A DNA stretch of 64,000 bases from Geomicrobium sediminis (lineage in GTDB: Bacteria > Bacillota > Bacilli > Bacillales > Marinococcaceae): contig NZ_JAFBEC010000007.1 in the NCBI RefSeq assembly GCF_016908595.1, positions 186,001 to 250,000 on the forward strand, read 5' to 3'. Under the pieces are notes generated by a model. The model was given only the letters and a program-made list of their open reading frames with translations, had not been told where the DNA came from and made no database searches. Shown piece by piece: positions 8,551-17,162 of this stretch (the stretch's first letter is position 1; each line of letters begins with the position of its first letter). The translations under genes were made by a program, and so were the position numbers.

Positions 8551-8658
8551 GAGATTGCTCCTTTCATTTTTCAACAAATTGACATGAACACGCTAGTCGT
8601 AATGAACCATTTTCTATTATAATTATAAGGGATTCAACGTATGTACACGAGGTGAATC

Positions 8659-8835
8659 ATGGAATATACGACATTTATTATTGGAACAAGCCTGTTCGGC
8701 GGAGGATTTTTACTTTTACTTCTTTTTCTGTATTTAAAACGCAAGCTCCTCATTCCTTTTATTTTGATGGGTGTTGGAGTGGTGCTCTGTTTTATCGGGC
8801 TCATCCTTGCACAAGACTTTTCTCAAACGCCGTAA
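8659..8835 (+). CDS. Small two-helix membrane protein, 58 aa
   Basis: A 58-codon frame starting MEYTTFIIGTSLFGGGF. Two hydrophobic segments (about residues 5-25 and 31-50) are split by LKRKL, a helical hairpin with a cytoplasmic basic turn. ACGAGGTGA precedes the ATG by 3-4 bases, and a strong terminator follows at once. It is divergent from the sirtuin. The family is not recognised and no function is proposed. Confidence 0.65.
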   Translation: MEYTTFIIGTSLFGGGFLLLLLFLYLKRKLLIPFILMGVGVVLCFIGLILAQDFSQTP

Positions 8836-8870
8836 AAAAGCAGACGAGCTATTCTTCGTCTGCTTTTTTA
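8834..8870 (+). terminator. Rho-independent terminator
   Basis: AAAAAAGCAGACGA pairs with TCGTCTGCTTTTTT over a short loop, immediately after the 58-aa membrane protein gene. Confidence 0.85.
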
Positions 8871-8954
8871 TACCAATTATTTAGGCGATTATCCACTTCT
8901 CATTTCGTGAATTTTCAGTTATTATATCAATAAGATGCAAAGGAGGGCGTTGCC

Positions 8955-9194
8955 ATGTGTAGAACAACACTGAAAGATCATCTGTTGATCTTCGATGAAG
9001 ACTTGCATTTTAACCAGCGAATTGGAATGCCTGTTCAGGTTTTTTGTCTCACTCAACAAAGAGTTGTTGCTTTCGGTAAAATTCAAAACATTTCGAATAA
9101 ATGCGTAACTGTTTCTAAAACTGCTTTTTTGAAATCACACTACGCCGTTATTGGGCATTCAAAAGCGACAAAGAAGTCATTACCGGTAGAATAA
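8955..9194 (+). CDS. Hypothetical protein, 79 aa
   Basis: The ATG stands 8-9 bases after AAAGGAGGG, one of the best ribosome binding sites in the region, so translation is likely. The sequence (MCRTTLKDHLLIFDEDLHFN...) is mixed alpha/beta with no membrane segment and no recognised motif; VFCLTQQRVVAFGKIQNIS looks like paired beta strands. It converges with the DUF2663-like gene and overlaps its 3' end by 15 bases. Function unknown. Confidence 0.65.
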   Translation: MCRTTLKDHLLIFDEDLHFNQRIGMPVQVFCLTQQRVVAFGKIQNISNKCVTVSKTAFLKSHYAVIGHSKATKKSLPVE

Positions 9195-9605
9195 ATTAAC
9201 ACCATGTTCCTTTTCTAGCCAATCATACACGTCATAACGCATGCCTTTTAACTCTTCGTCACCCCAAAACTCATCATAGCGATCAATCACTTGATTTCTA
9301 AGGGATTTGTAGTCTTTTTCTGCCTCATCGTATCGCTTTCTATAAATGGTGAGCATGGCTGTTGCACCTAATCCCATGACGATCAACAGTGGACCGAGTT
9401 CAGACTCTGTTGTTCGATTTACAATCGATGTATGTTCACTTCCAAAACCGAAGATGATGTACGACAAAGCAATCAACCAACAAGCCGCTGCACACCACCC
9501 AAGCGTTATGACCGTTCGCTCTTCTTTCTTTTCTGCTTTTTTTCGTTTAATTAGTTCTCGTAACAATTTTGCAAGTGTTGGCGAGATCGTTCCGTTATTA
9601 ATCAT
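9180..9605 (-). CDS. DUF2663 / YpbF-like membrane protein
   Basis: 141 residues: a charged N-terminal helix, two membrane segments (about residues 33-52 and 71-86), then a soluble tail ending EHGVNLFYR. B. subtilis YpbF has the same plan and a similar NLF ending, and lies in the same neighbourhood (mecB-ypbG-ypbF-ypbE-fer). The ATG follows GAGGTG by 6 bases. Biochemical function is unknown. Confidence 0.72.
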   Translation of the reverse strand: MINNGTISPTLAKLLRELIKRKKAEKKEERTVITLGWCAAACWLIALSYIIFGFGSEHTSIVNRTTESELGPLLIVMGLGATAMLTIYRKRYDEAEKDYKSLRNQVIDRYDEFWGDEELKGMRYDVYDWLEKEHGVNLFYR

Positions 9606-9656
9606 TTCATTCACCTCAATACACTATATGAGGCGTGACTGCAGATATACAAGTTT

Positions 9657-9917
9657 TCAAATAGCGGTAGACAAGATAAAGATGACAAGCGCCACGAACA
9701 CAATCGTTAACACTTGAATCAATATTGGACTTTTCGTTTGACGTTTTCTTTTCTTACTCTCTTTTGTAGGAGCAACAGACTCTTGCTCACCTGCTCGTTG
9801 TTCCCGCCTTTTTCTTCCGTACGTTTGAACCCTAGAAGGGGTGGACGCTAAAGTAGCAGCGGACTCATCCTTGTCTTGTCGTTGACTCATTTCTTTACTA
9901 CGATACTTTGTCCCCAT
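9657..9917 (-). CDS. Small basic protein with C-terminal membrane anchor, 86 aa
   Basis: Starts MGTKYRSKEMSQRQ after GGGGAAGGA. The first 60 residues are hydrophilic, with many Lys, Arg, Glu and Gln, ending in KKRKRQTK. One C-terminal hydrophobic helix (about 63-83) follows, so the bulk should face the cytoplasm. It occupies the place of ypbE upstream of fer, but the LysM domain expected of YpbE is absent. It may be a shortened YpbE or an unrelated tail-anchored protein. Confidence 0.6.
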   Translation of the reverse strand: MGTKYRSKEMSQRQDKDESAATLASTPSRVQTYGRKRREQRAGEQESVAPTKESKKRKRQTKSPILIQVLTIVFVALVIFILSTAI

Positions 9918-10037
9918 ATTCCTTCCCCTTTCCGTACAATTCCGAACTATATACAAGTACAGTACCGCAAGCACTCATTTTTTACAATTCATTTGCGAAG
10001 AACTTTGTGAGAACATCGTGACACGTTCGTGAAACGG

Positions 10038-10066
10038 TTGATAAAATCACTTGAAAGGCATACAAT
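10038..10066 (+). promoter_or_regulatory. Sigma-A promoter for fer
   Basis: TTGATA, a 17-base spacer and TACAAT, placed 35 bases before the fer start codon. Confidence 0.75.
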
Positions 10067-10101
10067 GAAACGTAACTTACATGATCTGGAGGGTTCCACG
10101 A

Positions 10102-10365
10102 ATGGCTATTTTTACAATCGTCGATAAAGATACTTGCATTGCTTGTGGCGCTTGTAGCTTAGCTGCTCCTGACCTTTTTGATTATGATGAAGAAGGCTTG
10201 TCAGAATATGTTCCTGATGATAATACTGGAATGAGTGCTGTGCCAGAAGAGAAAGAGGATGATTTTCTCGATGCATACGAAGAATGTCCATCTTCTTCAA
10301 TTAAATATGCGAACGAACCGTTTCATCGTGATCCATTACGATTTGAAACGACATCTTCCTCGTAA
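10102..10365 (+). CDS. fer: Ferredoxin, [4Fe-4S]
   Basis: 87 residues starting [19 protein letters not shown]. The ligands are CIACGAC plus the distal CP of EECPSSS, a single-cluster ferredoxin as in B. subtilis Fer. It is highly acidic in the middle. It carries electrons to partners such as cytochromes P450 or desaturases; the partner here is unknown. The start is fixed by TGGAGGG 8 bases upstream, though an in-frame ATG seven codons earlier exists. A sigma-A promoter match precedes it and a weak terminator follows, so it is probably monocistronic. Confidence 0.93.
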   Translation: MAIFTIVDKDTCIACGACSLAAPDLFDYDEEGLSEYVPDDNTGMSAVPEEKEDDFLDAYEECPSSSIKYANEPFHRDPLRFETTSSS

Positions 10366-10370
10366 CGGTC

Positions 10371-10396
10371 GCTCTTCTCCATAGAGCATTTTTTTG
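10371..10396 (+). terminator. Short terminator after fer
   Basis: GCTCT pairs with AGAGC over a 7-base loop and is followed by ATTTTTTT. The stem is short, so termination may be partial. Confidence 0.5.
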
Positions 10397-10451
10397 ACAG
10401 GTTCACTTTCATGCGTTACAGAACTACATACATAGAAAAAGGGAGCTGGGT

Positions 10452-12038
10452 TTGGTGAGTGTTACTGTATCATATGTGCTTGTCGCTGATTCAATGAGTA
10501 CCGAAGGATTACGTCCATTGCTTGATGATCCACGAATTGAAGTCGTCCAGAAGAAACCTTCAGAATTAGACTCGTTAGAGGATTTCGTTGCTCTTGTTGT
10601 ACGAAGTGCAACTCAAGTTGATGAGGCGTTGTTGTTACGCATGCCTAATCTTAAAATCGTCGCTAGAGCAGGAGTTGGTGTCGATAATATTGATTTAGAT
10701 GCAGCTACGAAACATGGTGTGATCGTCATTAATGCTCCTGATGGAAACACAATTTCAACTGCTGAACACACATTCGCCATGATGATGGCACTTTCTCGTA
10801 ACATCCCACAAGCGTATGCGTCAGTGAAAGCAAAAGAGTGGAACCGAAAAGCGTTTCAAGGGATGGAACTAAGGGGAAAGACACTCGGCATTATCGGATT
10901 CGGCCGCATTGGTTCAGAACTTTCTAAAAGAGCTGCTGCTTTTCAAATGTCAGTCGTCGTCTATGATCCATTTCTGACTCCAGAGCGCGCGAAAAAAGCC
11001 GGCGTTACACTCGTAGACCTTGAGGACCTGCTCAATCAAGCAGATGTTATCACTGTACACACGCCATTAACGAAAGAAACAAAAGGATTGCTAAATGAAG
11101 AAACATTAAAGAAAACAAAACGTGGTGTGTTAATCCTAAACATTGCCCGCGGTGGGATCATTGATGAATCCGCCCTTCAAAAAGCAATTGAAGATGGTCA
11201 TGTAGGCGGTGCTGCACTTGACGTATTCGTGAACGAACCGACTGATAATTTCGACTTAATCAGCCTAAAACAAGTCATTGCAACTCCTCATATTGCTGCT
11301 TCCACGCATGAAGCACAAGAAAGTGTTGCATCACAAGTGTCTTATGAAATTGCTCAAGTATTAAACGGGGCACCTGCAACACATTCCATTAACTTGCCTG
11401 CAATTTCTGAAGAACTTTATGAGCAAATTAAACCGTATTATGATTTAACGAAAGTAATGGGTTATTTCGTATCGCAATGTGTTAAAACCCCAGTTCAACA
11501 TATTGATGTCTCGTTTGGCGGCGACATTGCAACTGAAGAGACGTCAGTACTGACGAGAAGTTTTATGTCAGGTTTTCTCTCGCCACGAGTTGACGCAGGT
11601 GTTAACGAAGTAAACGCAGGGATCATCGCCAAAGAGCGAGGCATTTCCTACAGTGAAGCTCACAGCTCAGAAAGCTACGGGTATGCGAACATCATACAAG
11701 CGAACATCAAAGGAACGGCTGGTGAGTTTCTCGTTCGCGGGACGTATATTGATGCTTTTGGACCGAGGATTATTCGTATTAATGAATTTAACGTCGACCT
11801 TTTCCCATCGGGTCACTTAATTTATATTAGGCACACAGACCAGCCTGGTGTAATTGGTGAAATGGGTCAGGCGCTAGGGAAGCATGGCGTGAACATCGCG
11901 ACGATGCAAGTCGGTCGTAAAGAAGAAGGCGGCGATGCAATCATGATGCTTTCAGTCGATAAAGAAATCCCGCAGGATGCGATTGAACAATTAACGTCTG
12001 TTCCAGCAATACTCGCAGCTGACGTTATTGAACTTTAA
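10452..12038 (+). CDS. serA: D-3-phosphoglycerate dehydrogenase
   Basis: 528 residues, the usual length for the long SerA form. The NAD fold has GIIGFGRIGSEL near residue 145; HTPLTKETKGL, NIARGGIID and the catalytic His of TPHIAAST follow. An intervening (ASB) domain and a C-terminal ACT domain, beginning HLIYIRHTDQPGVIG, complete it. It makes 3-phosphohydroxypyruvate, the first step of serine synthesis, and the ACT domain is the likely site of serine feedback. TTG at 10452 or GTG at 10455 is the start, after AAAGGGAG. In B. subtilis serA also lies next to fer. Confidence 0.96.
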   Translation: MVSVTVSYVLVADSMSTEGLRPLLDDPRIEVVQKKPSELDSLEDFVALVVRSATQVDEALLLRMPNLKIVARAGVGVDNIDLDAATKHGVIVINAPDGNTISTAEHTFAMMMALSRNIPQAYASVKAKEWNRKAFQGMELRGKTLGIIGFGRIGSELSKRAAAFQMSVVVYDPFLTPERAKKAGVTLVDLEDLLNQADVITVHTPLTKETKGLLNEETLKKTKRGVLILNIARGGIIDESALQKAIEDGHVGGAALDVFVNEPTDNFDLISLKQVIATPHIAASTHEAQESVASQVSYEIAQVLNGAPATHSINLPAISEELYEQIKPYYDLTKVMGYFVSQCVKTPVQHIDVSFGGDIATEETSVLTRSFMSGFLSPRVDAGVNEVNAGIIAKERGISYSEAHSSESYGYANIIQANIKGTAGEFLVRGTYIDAFGPRIIRINEFNVDLFPSGHLIYIRHTDQPGVIGEMGQALGKHGVNIATMQVGRKEEGGDAIMMLSVDKEIPQDAIEQLTSVPAILAADVIEL

Positions 12039-12045
12039 ACGATAC

Positions 12046-12087
12046 AAAAGCCCCTTTTAGACGACATTGTCTTAAAAAGGGGCTTTG
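12046..12087. terminator. Bidirectional terminator between serA and the convergent gene
   Basis: AAAAGCCCCTTTTAGAC pairs with GTCTTAAAAAGGGGCTTT. It lies between converging stops and can serve both strands. Confidence 0.85.
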
Positions 12088-12474
12088 TTATGAACTTGGA
12101 AAAAAGTAGTGAAGGATTTTCGTTAGTTGCTCGGGTTCTCTTTTCTTAAGAAACAATGTTCCTTCATCTGTAATTTTGAGCTCATTATTACTCAAGAGAA
12201 TCCAGCCTTCTAGAAGTGAAACGTGTTGAAACAATCGATAAAGGTGTACATCTACAGTCTTTTTGTCATGTAGCAATTGATAGTTAAGCATTTGTTCAAT
12301 ATCAAGCCAAGCTTCACGGCGAATCAGTCCATCCTCATCCAGTTCGACCGATCCTTGTTTTTCAATGTACTTTAACATAAAACGAAACAACGCCAGAAGC
12401 CACACTTGTTCTCGAGCCTTCGTTTGCTCATTTAACCACTTTATCGTTGAAACAGGAGTATCTCTGGCTTCCAT
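12088..12474 (-). CDS. Hypothetical protein, 128 aa
   Basis: Soluble, mostly helical, 128 residues, starting MEARDTPVSTIKWLNEQ after AAAGGAGCGAG. The segment WILLSNNELKITDEGTLFLKKR resembles the wing of a winged-helix fold, but this is a weak impression. It converges with serA and shares the minus strand with the adenosyltransferase upstream. The family is not recognised. Confidence 0.7.
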   Translation of the reverse strand: MEARDTPVSTIKWLNEQTKAREQVWLLALFRFMLKYIEKQGSVELDEDGLIRREAWLDIEQMLNYQLLHDKKTVDVHLYRLFQHVSLLEGWILLSNNELKITDEGTLFLKKREPEQLTKILHYFFPSS

Positions 12475-12489
12475 AAGCTCGCTCCTTTG

Positions 12490-12588
12490 TTAGACTGTAA
12501 AGGTTGTAACGACTAGAACATTCATAATAACGAGTAAAACTCCTGCAAACAACAATACCATACCGAATCGTTTTACATAATCCAACAT
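12490..12588 (-). CDS. 32-aa single-helix membrane miniprotein
   Basis: The frame reads MLDYVKRFGMVLLFAGVLLV and ends MNVLVVTTFTV. A basic start is followed by one membrane helix. TTAGGAG lies 8 bases before the ATG. It fits exactly between the adenosyltransferase gene and the 128-aa gene on the same strand. Function unknown; too short for a family call by eye. Confidence 0.6.
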   Translation of the reverse strand: MLDYVKRFGMVLLFAGVLLVIMNVLVVTTFTV

Positions 12589-12647
12589 GCTTTTAACTCC
12601 TAACCATATATGATTACCAACAATCAGTATATGAGGTAGATCTTCAG

Positions 12648-13208
12648 TTATTCCTTAAAAACAATTGCACTGCGCTCATACTCAACATCTGACACATTCA
12701 GAGAATGATTCACAAAACGCGCAGCGGCAAAAAAGTAATCAGACAATCGATTTACATACTGCAAAACCGGTTCATGAATCGGCTCTTCTTGCTTAAGTTC
12801 TACTATTGCACGTTCTGCTCGTCTCGTTTCTGTGCGACATACGTGTAACGAAGCAGCTAGTTCTGAACCCCCAGGTAATATAAACCGTTCAAGTTGTGGT
12901 GATTTTTCTGTGTACGCATCAATCCACGCTTCCAATTGCTCAATCATCGCTGGTTGAACTTTTAAAACAGCATCTTCTTTCACCGTAGCAAGATCACTGC
13001 CGCAATCAAATAATTCATGTTGAATCGTTAACAATTGCGGCTTTAATACGTCAAGCTCAGACCGTTCACAAATGACTCTCGCTTGGCCAATAAAACTATT
13101 GACTTCATCTAGAGCGCCGTATGCATGGATTCGTAAATCGTGTTTAAAACGCCTTCCACCAATCACACTCGTTTTCCCTTGGTCTCCACCTCTTGTATAA
13201 ATCTTCAC
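12648..13208 (-). CDS. Cob(I)alamin adenosyltransferase, PduO type
   Basis: 186 residues starting MKIYTRGGDQGKTSVIGG, the ATP-binding signature of the PduO family. RTETRRAER near residue 128 and VNRLSDYFFAAAR near 150 complete the active site. It transfers the adenosyl group of ATP to cob(I)alamin to form coenzyme B12. The GTG start follows AGGAGGTGG. B. subtilis YvqK is the counterpart. No other cobalamin gene is nearby, so it probably serves salvaged corrinoids. Confidence 0.93.
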   Translation of the reverse strand: MKIYTRGGDQGKTSVIGGRRFKHDLRIHAYGALDEVNSFIGQARVICERSELDVLKPQLLTIQHELFDCGSDLATVKEDAVLKVQPAMIEQLEAWIDAYTEKSPQLERFILPGGSELAASLHVCRTETRRAERAIVELKQEEPIHEPVLQYVNRLSDYFFAAARFVNHSLNVSDVEYERSAIVFKE

Positions 13209-13246
13209 TCTCGTCCACCTCCTAATTGTTACTTCTCATCAAAATC

Positions 13247-13277
13247 GTACAGTGCTCAAAGTTAAAGAGCACTGTAC
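13247..13277 (-). terminator. Probable terminator after resE
   Basis: A perfect 11-pair stem (GTACAGTGCTC with GAGCACTGTAC) with a 9-base loop, 14 bases after the resE stop. The following T-run is weak (ATTTTG), so efficiency is uncertain. Confidence 0.6.
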
Positions 13278-13290
13278 TAAGTTGCTTTTT

Positions 13291-15066
13291 CTAGTCTTTT
13301 CGCTCTAGAGCCTTGTGAAGCGTTATTGTAAATGTCGTCCCCATACCCTCTTTACTCTGAACGACAATTTCTCCTCCGTGACTTTCAATGATGTTCTTAA
13401 CGATCGCAAGTCCAAGACCCGTTCCTGCATTGCCACGCGTTCTGGCTTTATCAGCTTTGTAGAACCGCTCAAATACGAACGGTAAATCGCTTTCTGGGAT
13501 TCCAGTTCCCGTATCCGTAATGTGGATCTTTACGGTTTCATTTGTTGAAGTCATGCTACACGTAATACTTCCACCAGATTCTGTGTGACGTACAGCGTTC
13601 GAGTACAGATTCGTTAACACTTGCTCAATTCGATCTGGGTCTGCATAAATGATCGCTTCTTCTTCACTAGAGTCAAAGTGCAAATCTAATTCTGCATCTT
13701 TCGCCATTTGCTGGAATTTCTGATGCACTTTTTTCGCTAGCTGTACGACTTCAAAATCTTGTTTGATGAGGGTGATATTGCCTGACTCCATCCGAGCGAG
13801 ATCCAACAACTCATTCACTAACCGGCCCATTCGAAGGGACTCATCGTAAATAATCCTCGTCATTTCTTCTTTCTCTTCTTCGGTTTCAGCGACATGATCA
13901 AGCAATGCTTCGCTGTAGCCTTGCAACATCGCTATCGGAGTTCTTAGTTCATGTGAAACATTTGCGATAAAGTCTTTTCGAAGTTTGTCGTGTTGACGTT
14001 CTTCGGTCATATCTCGAATAACGAGGACAACTCCTCGAACGTGGTCTTCATCGTACAACGGGGTCATTAAGGACGCATACGTTCTCCCTTGTACCGATAA
14101 TTCAACCCATTCCTCTTCTTCATGAGTCACGACTTTTTGGAATAGCAATTGCAAACGTTCAGGCAACCCTTGATTCTCGTCATTCTCATAAGCATACGCT
14201 TCTAAAAAGCGTTCTGCTGGTGGATTTGTAACGACCATATCTCCGCGACGATTCAATGTAATCACGCCGTCTGCCATTGAACTAAGAATTCTCGTTAGTT
14301 GTGCCTTTTCATAATTTAACGCATTAATATTATTGTTCAATTGCCTTCTCATTCGATTAAACGCGATGGCTAACTGCCCAATTTCATCGTGTGTTAGCAT
14401 CGGAACAGACGTATCGAACTTCCCTTTTGCAACTTCAAGTGTTACTTGTCGCATCTTTCTAAGAGGTGCCGTTACTCGGCTAGAAAGAAAAAAGGCAAAA
14501 AACGTCGTTAAAATTAAACCGATCCCTGCAGCAAGCAAAATGATTCGTTTCGTCTCAGCCGTCGTTTCATCCATTAAATCTAATGAATTGTATAGGAATA
14601 TTGCAAATTGATCGTTTTGTGTGTAAGCAGGTGCACCAACAACAATATATTCAGAAGGTTGTTCATCACCAGGCTGCTCATACGCGATTGGACTAATGAC
14701 TTGTCGCTCGCCTTCAAAGACTGCTTCAAACGTTTGATGGTTGGCAAAAAATAACGGTGGTATGTAATTACTCTCTTCTACAGCGGGATCTGTCGTCCAA
14801 TATGGAATGTTTTCACGGAAAATAACAACTTTCATTCCGTGTGCATGCTCCAATTGACGTACGGAGCGGAAGGACTGTGGTTGTCCCTCCCCTTGTTCAA
14901 TGGTTGCAACGATAAAAGACGCATGATTACTCAACTCATCTTCAACTTGTGATAGATGGAAGTTTTCAAAAAACTGAAAGAGCAGTATTGCTAAAATGCC
15001 CAATACTGCTGTAACGAGCATCAAAATCGTAATCCAAAGCTTCCCTACAATGCTCCGCCAAATCAT
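13291..15066 (-). CDS. resE: Sensor histidine kinase ResE
   Basis: 591 residues. TM1 is about 8-31, the extracytoplasmic domain runs to 172, TM2 is about 174-195, then HAMP, a PAS domain (MADGVITLNRRGDMV near 264) and the kinase core. The H-box NVSHELRTP has phospho-acceptor His372; N, G1 (DTGTGIP) and G2 (GTGLGLAIVK) boxes follow. With ResD it controls aerobic and anaerobic respiration genes. The ATG overlaps the resD stop by 4 bases. Signal sensing is inferred from the family. Confidence 0.95.
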   Translation of the reverse strand: MIWRSIVGKLWITILMLVTAVLGILAILLFQFFENFHLSQVEDELSNHASFIVATIEQGEGQPQSFRSVRQLEHAHGMKVVIFRENIPYWTTDPAVEESNYIPPLFFANHQTFEAVFEGERQVISPIAYEQPGDEQPSEYIVVGAPAYTQNDQFAIFLYNSLDLMDETTAETKRIILLAAGIGLILTTFFAFFLSSRVTAPLRKMRQVTLEVAKGKFDTSVPMLTHDEIGQLAIAFNRMRRQLNNNINALNYEKAQLTRILSSMADGVITLNRRGDMVVTNPPAERFLEAYAYENDENQGLPERLQLLFQKVVTHEEEEWVELSVQGRTYASLMTPLYDEDHVRGVVLVIRDMTEERQHDKLRKDFIANVSHELRTPIAMLQGYSEALLDHVAETEEEKEEMTRIIYDESLRMGRLVNELLDLARMESGNITLIKQDFEVVQLAKKVHQKFQQMAKDAELDLHFDSSEEEAIIYADPDRIEQVLTNLYSNAVRHTESGGSITCSMTSTNETVKIHITDTGTGIPESDLPFVFERFYKADKARTRGNAGTGLGLAIVKNIIESHGGEIVVQSKEGMGTTFTITLHKALERKD

Positions 15067-15803
15067 TGTTTTTGCTTCACATTTTCGAACTTATAGCCAA
15101 TTCCCCAAACCGTCGTAATCATGTCACCTGCGTCTGTTGAAATGCTATTTAATTTCTCACGAAGGCGTTTTACGTGGGTGTCTACAGTACGTAAATCACC
15201 AAAGAACTCATACTTCCATACGTCTTTTAGTAACTTCTCTCTTGAAAATACTTTATCTGGAGAACTAGCCAAGTAATAGAGCAACTCATATTCTTTTGGC
15301 GTTAGTGCGACCTCTTCACCTTTTACTGTCACACGGTGTGCATCATGGTCTATTGAAATGGCATCAAAAACGAGAATGTTCTTCGCTTGTGTGTCCGTTT
15401 GCAAATAACGAGTAGATGACGTTCGGCGAAGTAGCGCTTTTACACGAAGAATAACTTCTCTTGGACTAAATGGCTTAACGATATAGTCATCTGTACCTTC
15501 TTCAAATCCTTGGACGCGATTTGCTTCTTCACCTTTTGCAGTTAGAATAGCAACAGGCGTCGCTTTAACCGTACGCAACTCTTGTAACACCTGAATACCG
15601 TCCATACCTGGCATCATTAAATCTAGCAAAATTAAGTCATAATCGTCTTCCGTTGCTAATTGAAGTGCCTCTTCACCGTTCTCTGCTTCTACGACCGTAT
15701 ATTTCTCTCGTTCCAAATACATTCGAAGAAGACGACGAATGCGTTCTTCATCATCAACGACGAGAATTTTCACTTCATGTTCGCGTTCAAATTCAGTTTC
15801 CAT
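15063..15803 (-). CDS. resD: Response regulator ResD
   Basis: 246 residues of the OmpR/PhoB type. The receiver has DDEERIRRLL, phospho-acceptor Asp61 (LILLDLMMPG), GTDDYIVKPFSPRE, then a winged-helix DNA-binding domain with LTPKEYELLYYL and VDTHVKRLREKL. The match to B. subtilis ResD is close along the whole length. The start is the ATG 9 bases after GGAGGG; a GTG two codons earlier is too near the site. A hairpin upstream separates it from resC, so resDE may have a promoter of its own. Confidence 0.96.
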   Translation of the reverse strand: METEFEREHEVKILVVDDEERIRRLLRMYLEREKYTVVEAENGEEALQLATEDDYDLILLDLMMPGMDGIQVLQELRTVKATPVAILTAKGEEANRVQGFEEGTDDYIVKPFSPREVILRVKALLRRTSSTRYLQTDTQAKNILVFDAISIDHDAHRVTVKGEEVALTPKEYELLYYLASSPDKVFSREKLLKDVWKYEFFGDLRTVDTHVKRLREKLNSISTDAGDMITTVWGIGYKFENVKQKQ

Positions 15804-15851
15804 ACACACAAACCCTCCACAACAATTATGGTTACGTTCTAGAACAACTAG

Positions 15852-15890
15852 AACGAAAGAGGCGATCTTTTACAGAGCGCCTCTTTCGTA
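15852..15890 (-). terminator. Hairpin between resC and resD
   Basis: ACGAAAGAGGCG pairs with CGCCTCTTTCGT around an 11-base loop. On the minus strand the tail is only TTCTAGTTGTTCT, so it may attenuate rather than end resBC transcription before resDE. Confidence 0.6.
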
Positions 15891-15913
15891 CTTTCTAATA
15901 AGCGAATTGCTGA

Positions 15914-17119
15914 TTATGCATAGGAGTGTAATCCGGCAATCACTAAGTTAACAAAAATGAGGTTAAACATAATGATAGCAAATCCGATTACCGCAAGCCA
16001 AGCAGATCGCTCACCAATCCAGTTTCTAGATAGTCTTAAGTGTAAATATGCTGCATAGAAGAAGAACGTAATAAGCGCCCATACTTCTTTAGGGTCCCAA
16101 CCCCAAAATCTCGTCCATGCAATTTGAGCGTAGATCATGGCAAAGGCAAGTCCACCAAGAGCAAACAATGGGAAACCAATCGCAATTGCTCGGTAACTTA
16201 ATTCATCAACCGTTTGTGGCTTTACCCCTTTTAAGAGTGGTTGTAACATCGCGGAAATTCTGCGATTACGTCCAATTAAACGAATCACCCAATAAAGTAG
16301 GAAACCACTACCAAATGACCAAACGACCGTATTTAAATCTTCACTAATAATCCAATCTGGTGCGTAAAAGATCGGAGAAAAACGATCTTCTGTTTCAAGA
16401 ACCCCTTCATTTGGACCGATAATCGCTGGCAAGTTGTACGTCTTCTCAGCGTCTTCGCCTTGCTCATTTACATACGTAAATTGCGCTTCATAATTTGTAG
16501 CTTCAAAAACGTTTGTAAGAATAACAAAGGCAAGACCTGTTAACAACGTATACATAATAAACTCAATACCAAACGTTCGTTTTGTCATTTTCTTACCGGA
16601 CAAATCGAGCGTTCGGACTAAGTAAACGAGTCCAGCTCCAAAACTAACGGCTAAAATCCCTTGTGCCAATGCCACTGTAATAACGTGAATTGCTAACCAG
16701 TTTGATTGCAATGACGGTACGAGTGGTGCAATTTCCGTTGAGAAAACGGATGCGTATGCAATAATAAGCATAATGACTGGAATCGTAAACAAACCGAGTA
16801 CGTTTGATTTATAAATTCCATTGATAACAACAAATGCGAGACTAAAACAAATTGCTAGAAATGCGGTGTATTCAAACATGTTACTGACTGGTGGGTGTCC
16901 GCCTGCTGCCCACCGCGTAAAGAAATACCCAAAAGCAAATACAACACCAATGACTGTTGCAATGTACCCCCAAGTACCCCAACGGTTTTTCTTTACATCT
17001 CCTTCTTTATTTCGGAACTGACGACCTGTTACAGATAAGATGTAAAAGACTGTCGCTGCGAAATAGAAGAAGAAGGCGATGTAGAGTAGATTACTACTCA
17101 ACTCTGCAAGAGAATTCAT
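15914..17119 (-). CDS. resC: Cytochrome c biogenesis protein ResC (CcsA/CcsB family)
   Basis: 401 residues with about eight membrane helices. The haem-handling WWD signature FWGWDPKEVWALI lies near residue 338, with flanking conserved histidines. Together with ResB it forms the System II synthase that carries haem across the membrane and attaches it to CxxCH in c-type cytochromes. The start follows GGAGGTACACGT. It follows resB by 43 bases in the same unit. Confidence 0.94.
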   Translation of the reverse strand: MNSLAELSSNLLYIAFFFYFAATVFYILSVTGRQFRNKEGDVKKNRWGTWGYIATVIGVVFAFGYFFTRWAAGGHPPVSNMFEYTAFLAICFSLAFVVINGIYKSNVLGLFTIPVIMLIIAYASVFSTEIAPLVPSLQSNWLAIHVITVALAQGILAVSFGAGLVYLVRTLDLSGKKMTKRTFGIEFIMYTLLTGLAFVILTNVFEATNYEAQFTYVNEQGEDAEKTYNLPAIIGPNEGVLETEDRFSPIFYAPDWIISEDLNTVVWSFGSGFLLYWVIRLIGRNRRISAMLQPLLKGVKPQTVDELSYRAIAIGFPLFALGGLAFAMIYAQIAWTRFWGWDPKEVWALITFFFYAAYLHLRLSRNWIGERSAWLAVIGFAIIMFNLIFVNLVIAGLHSYA

Positions 17120-17162
17120 ACGTGTACCTCCTAACCGCTCGTGTTACACGAGCGGTACGCTC

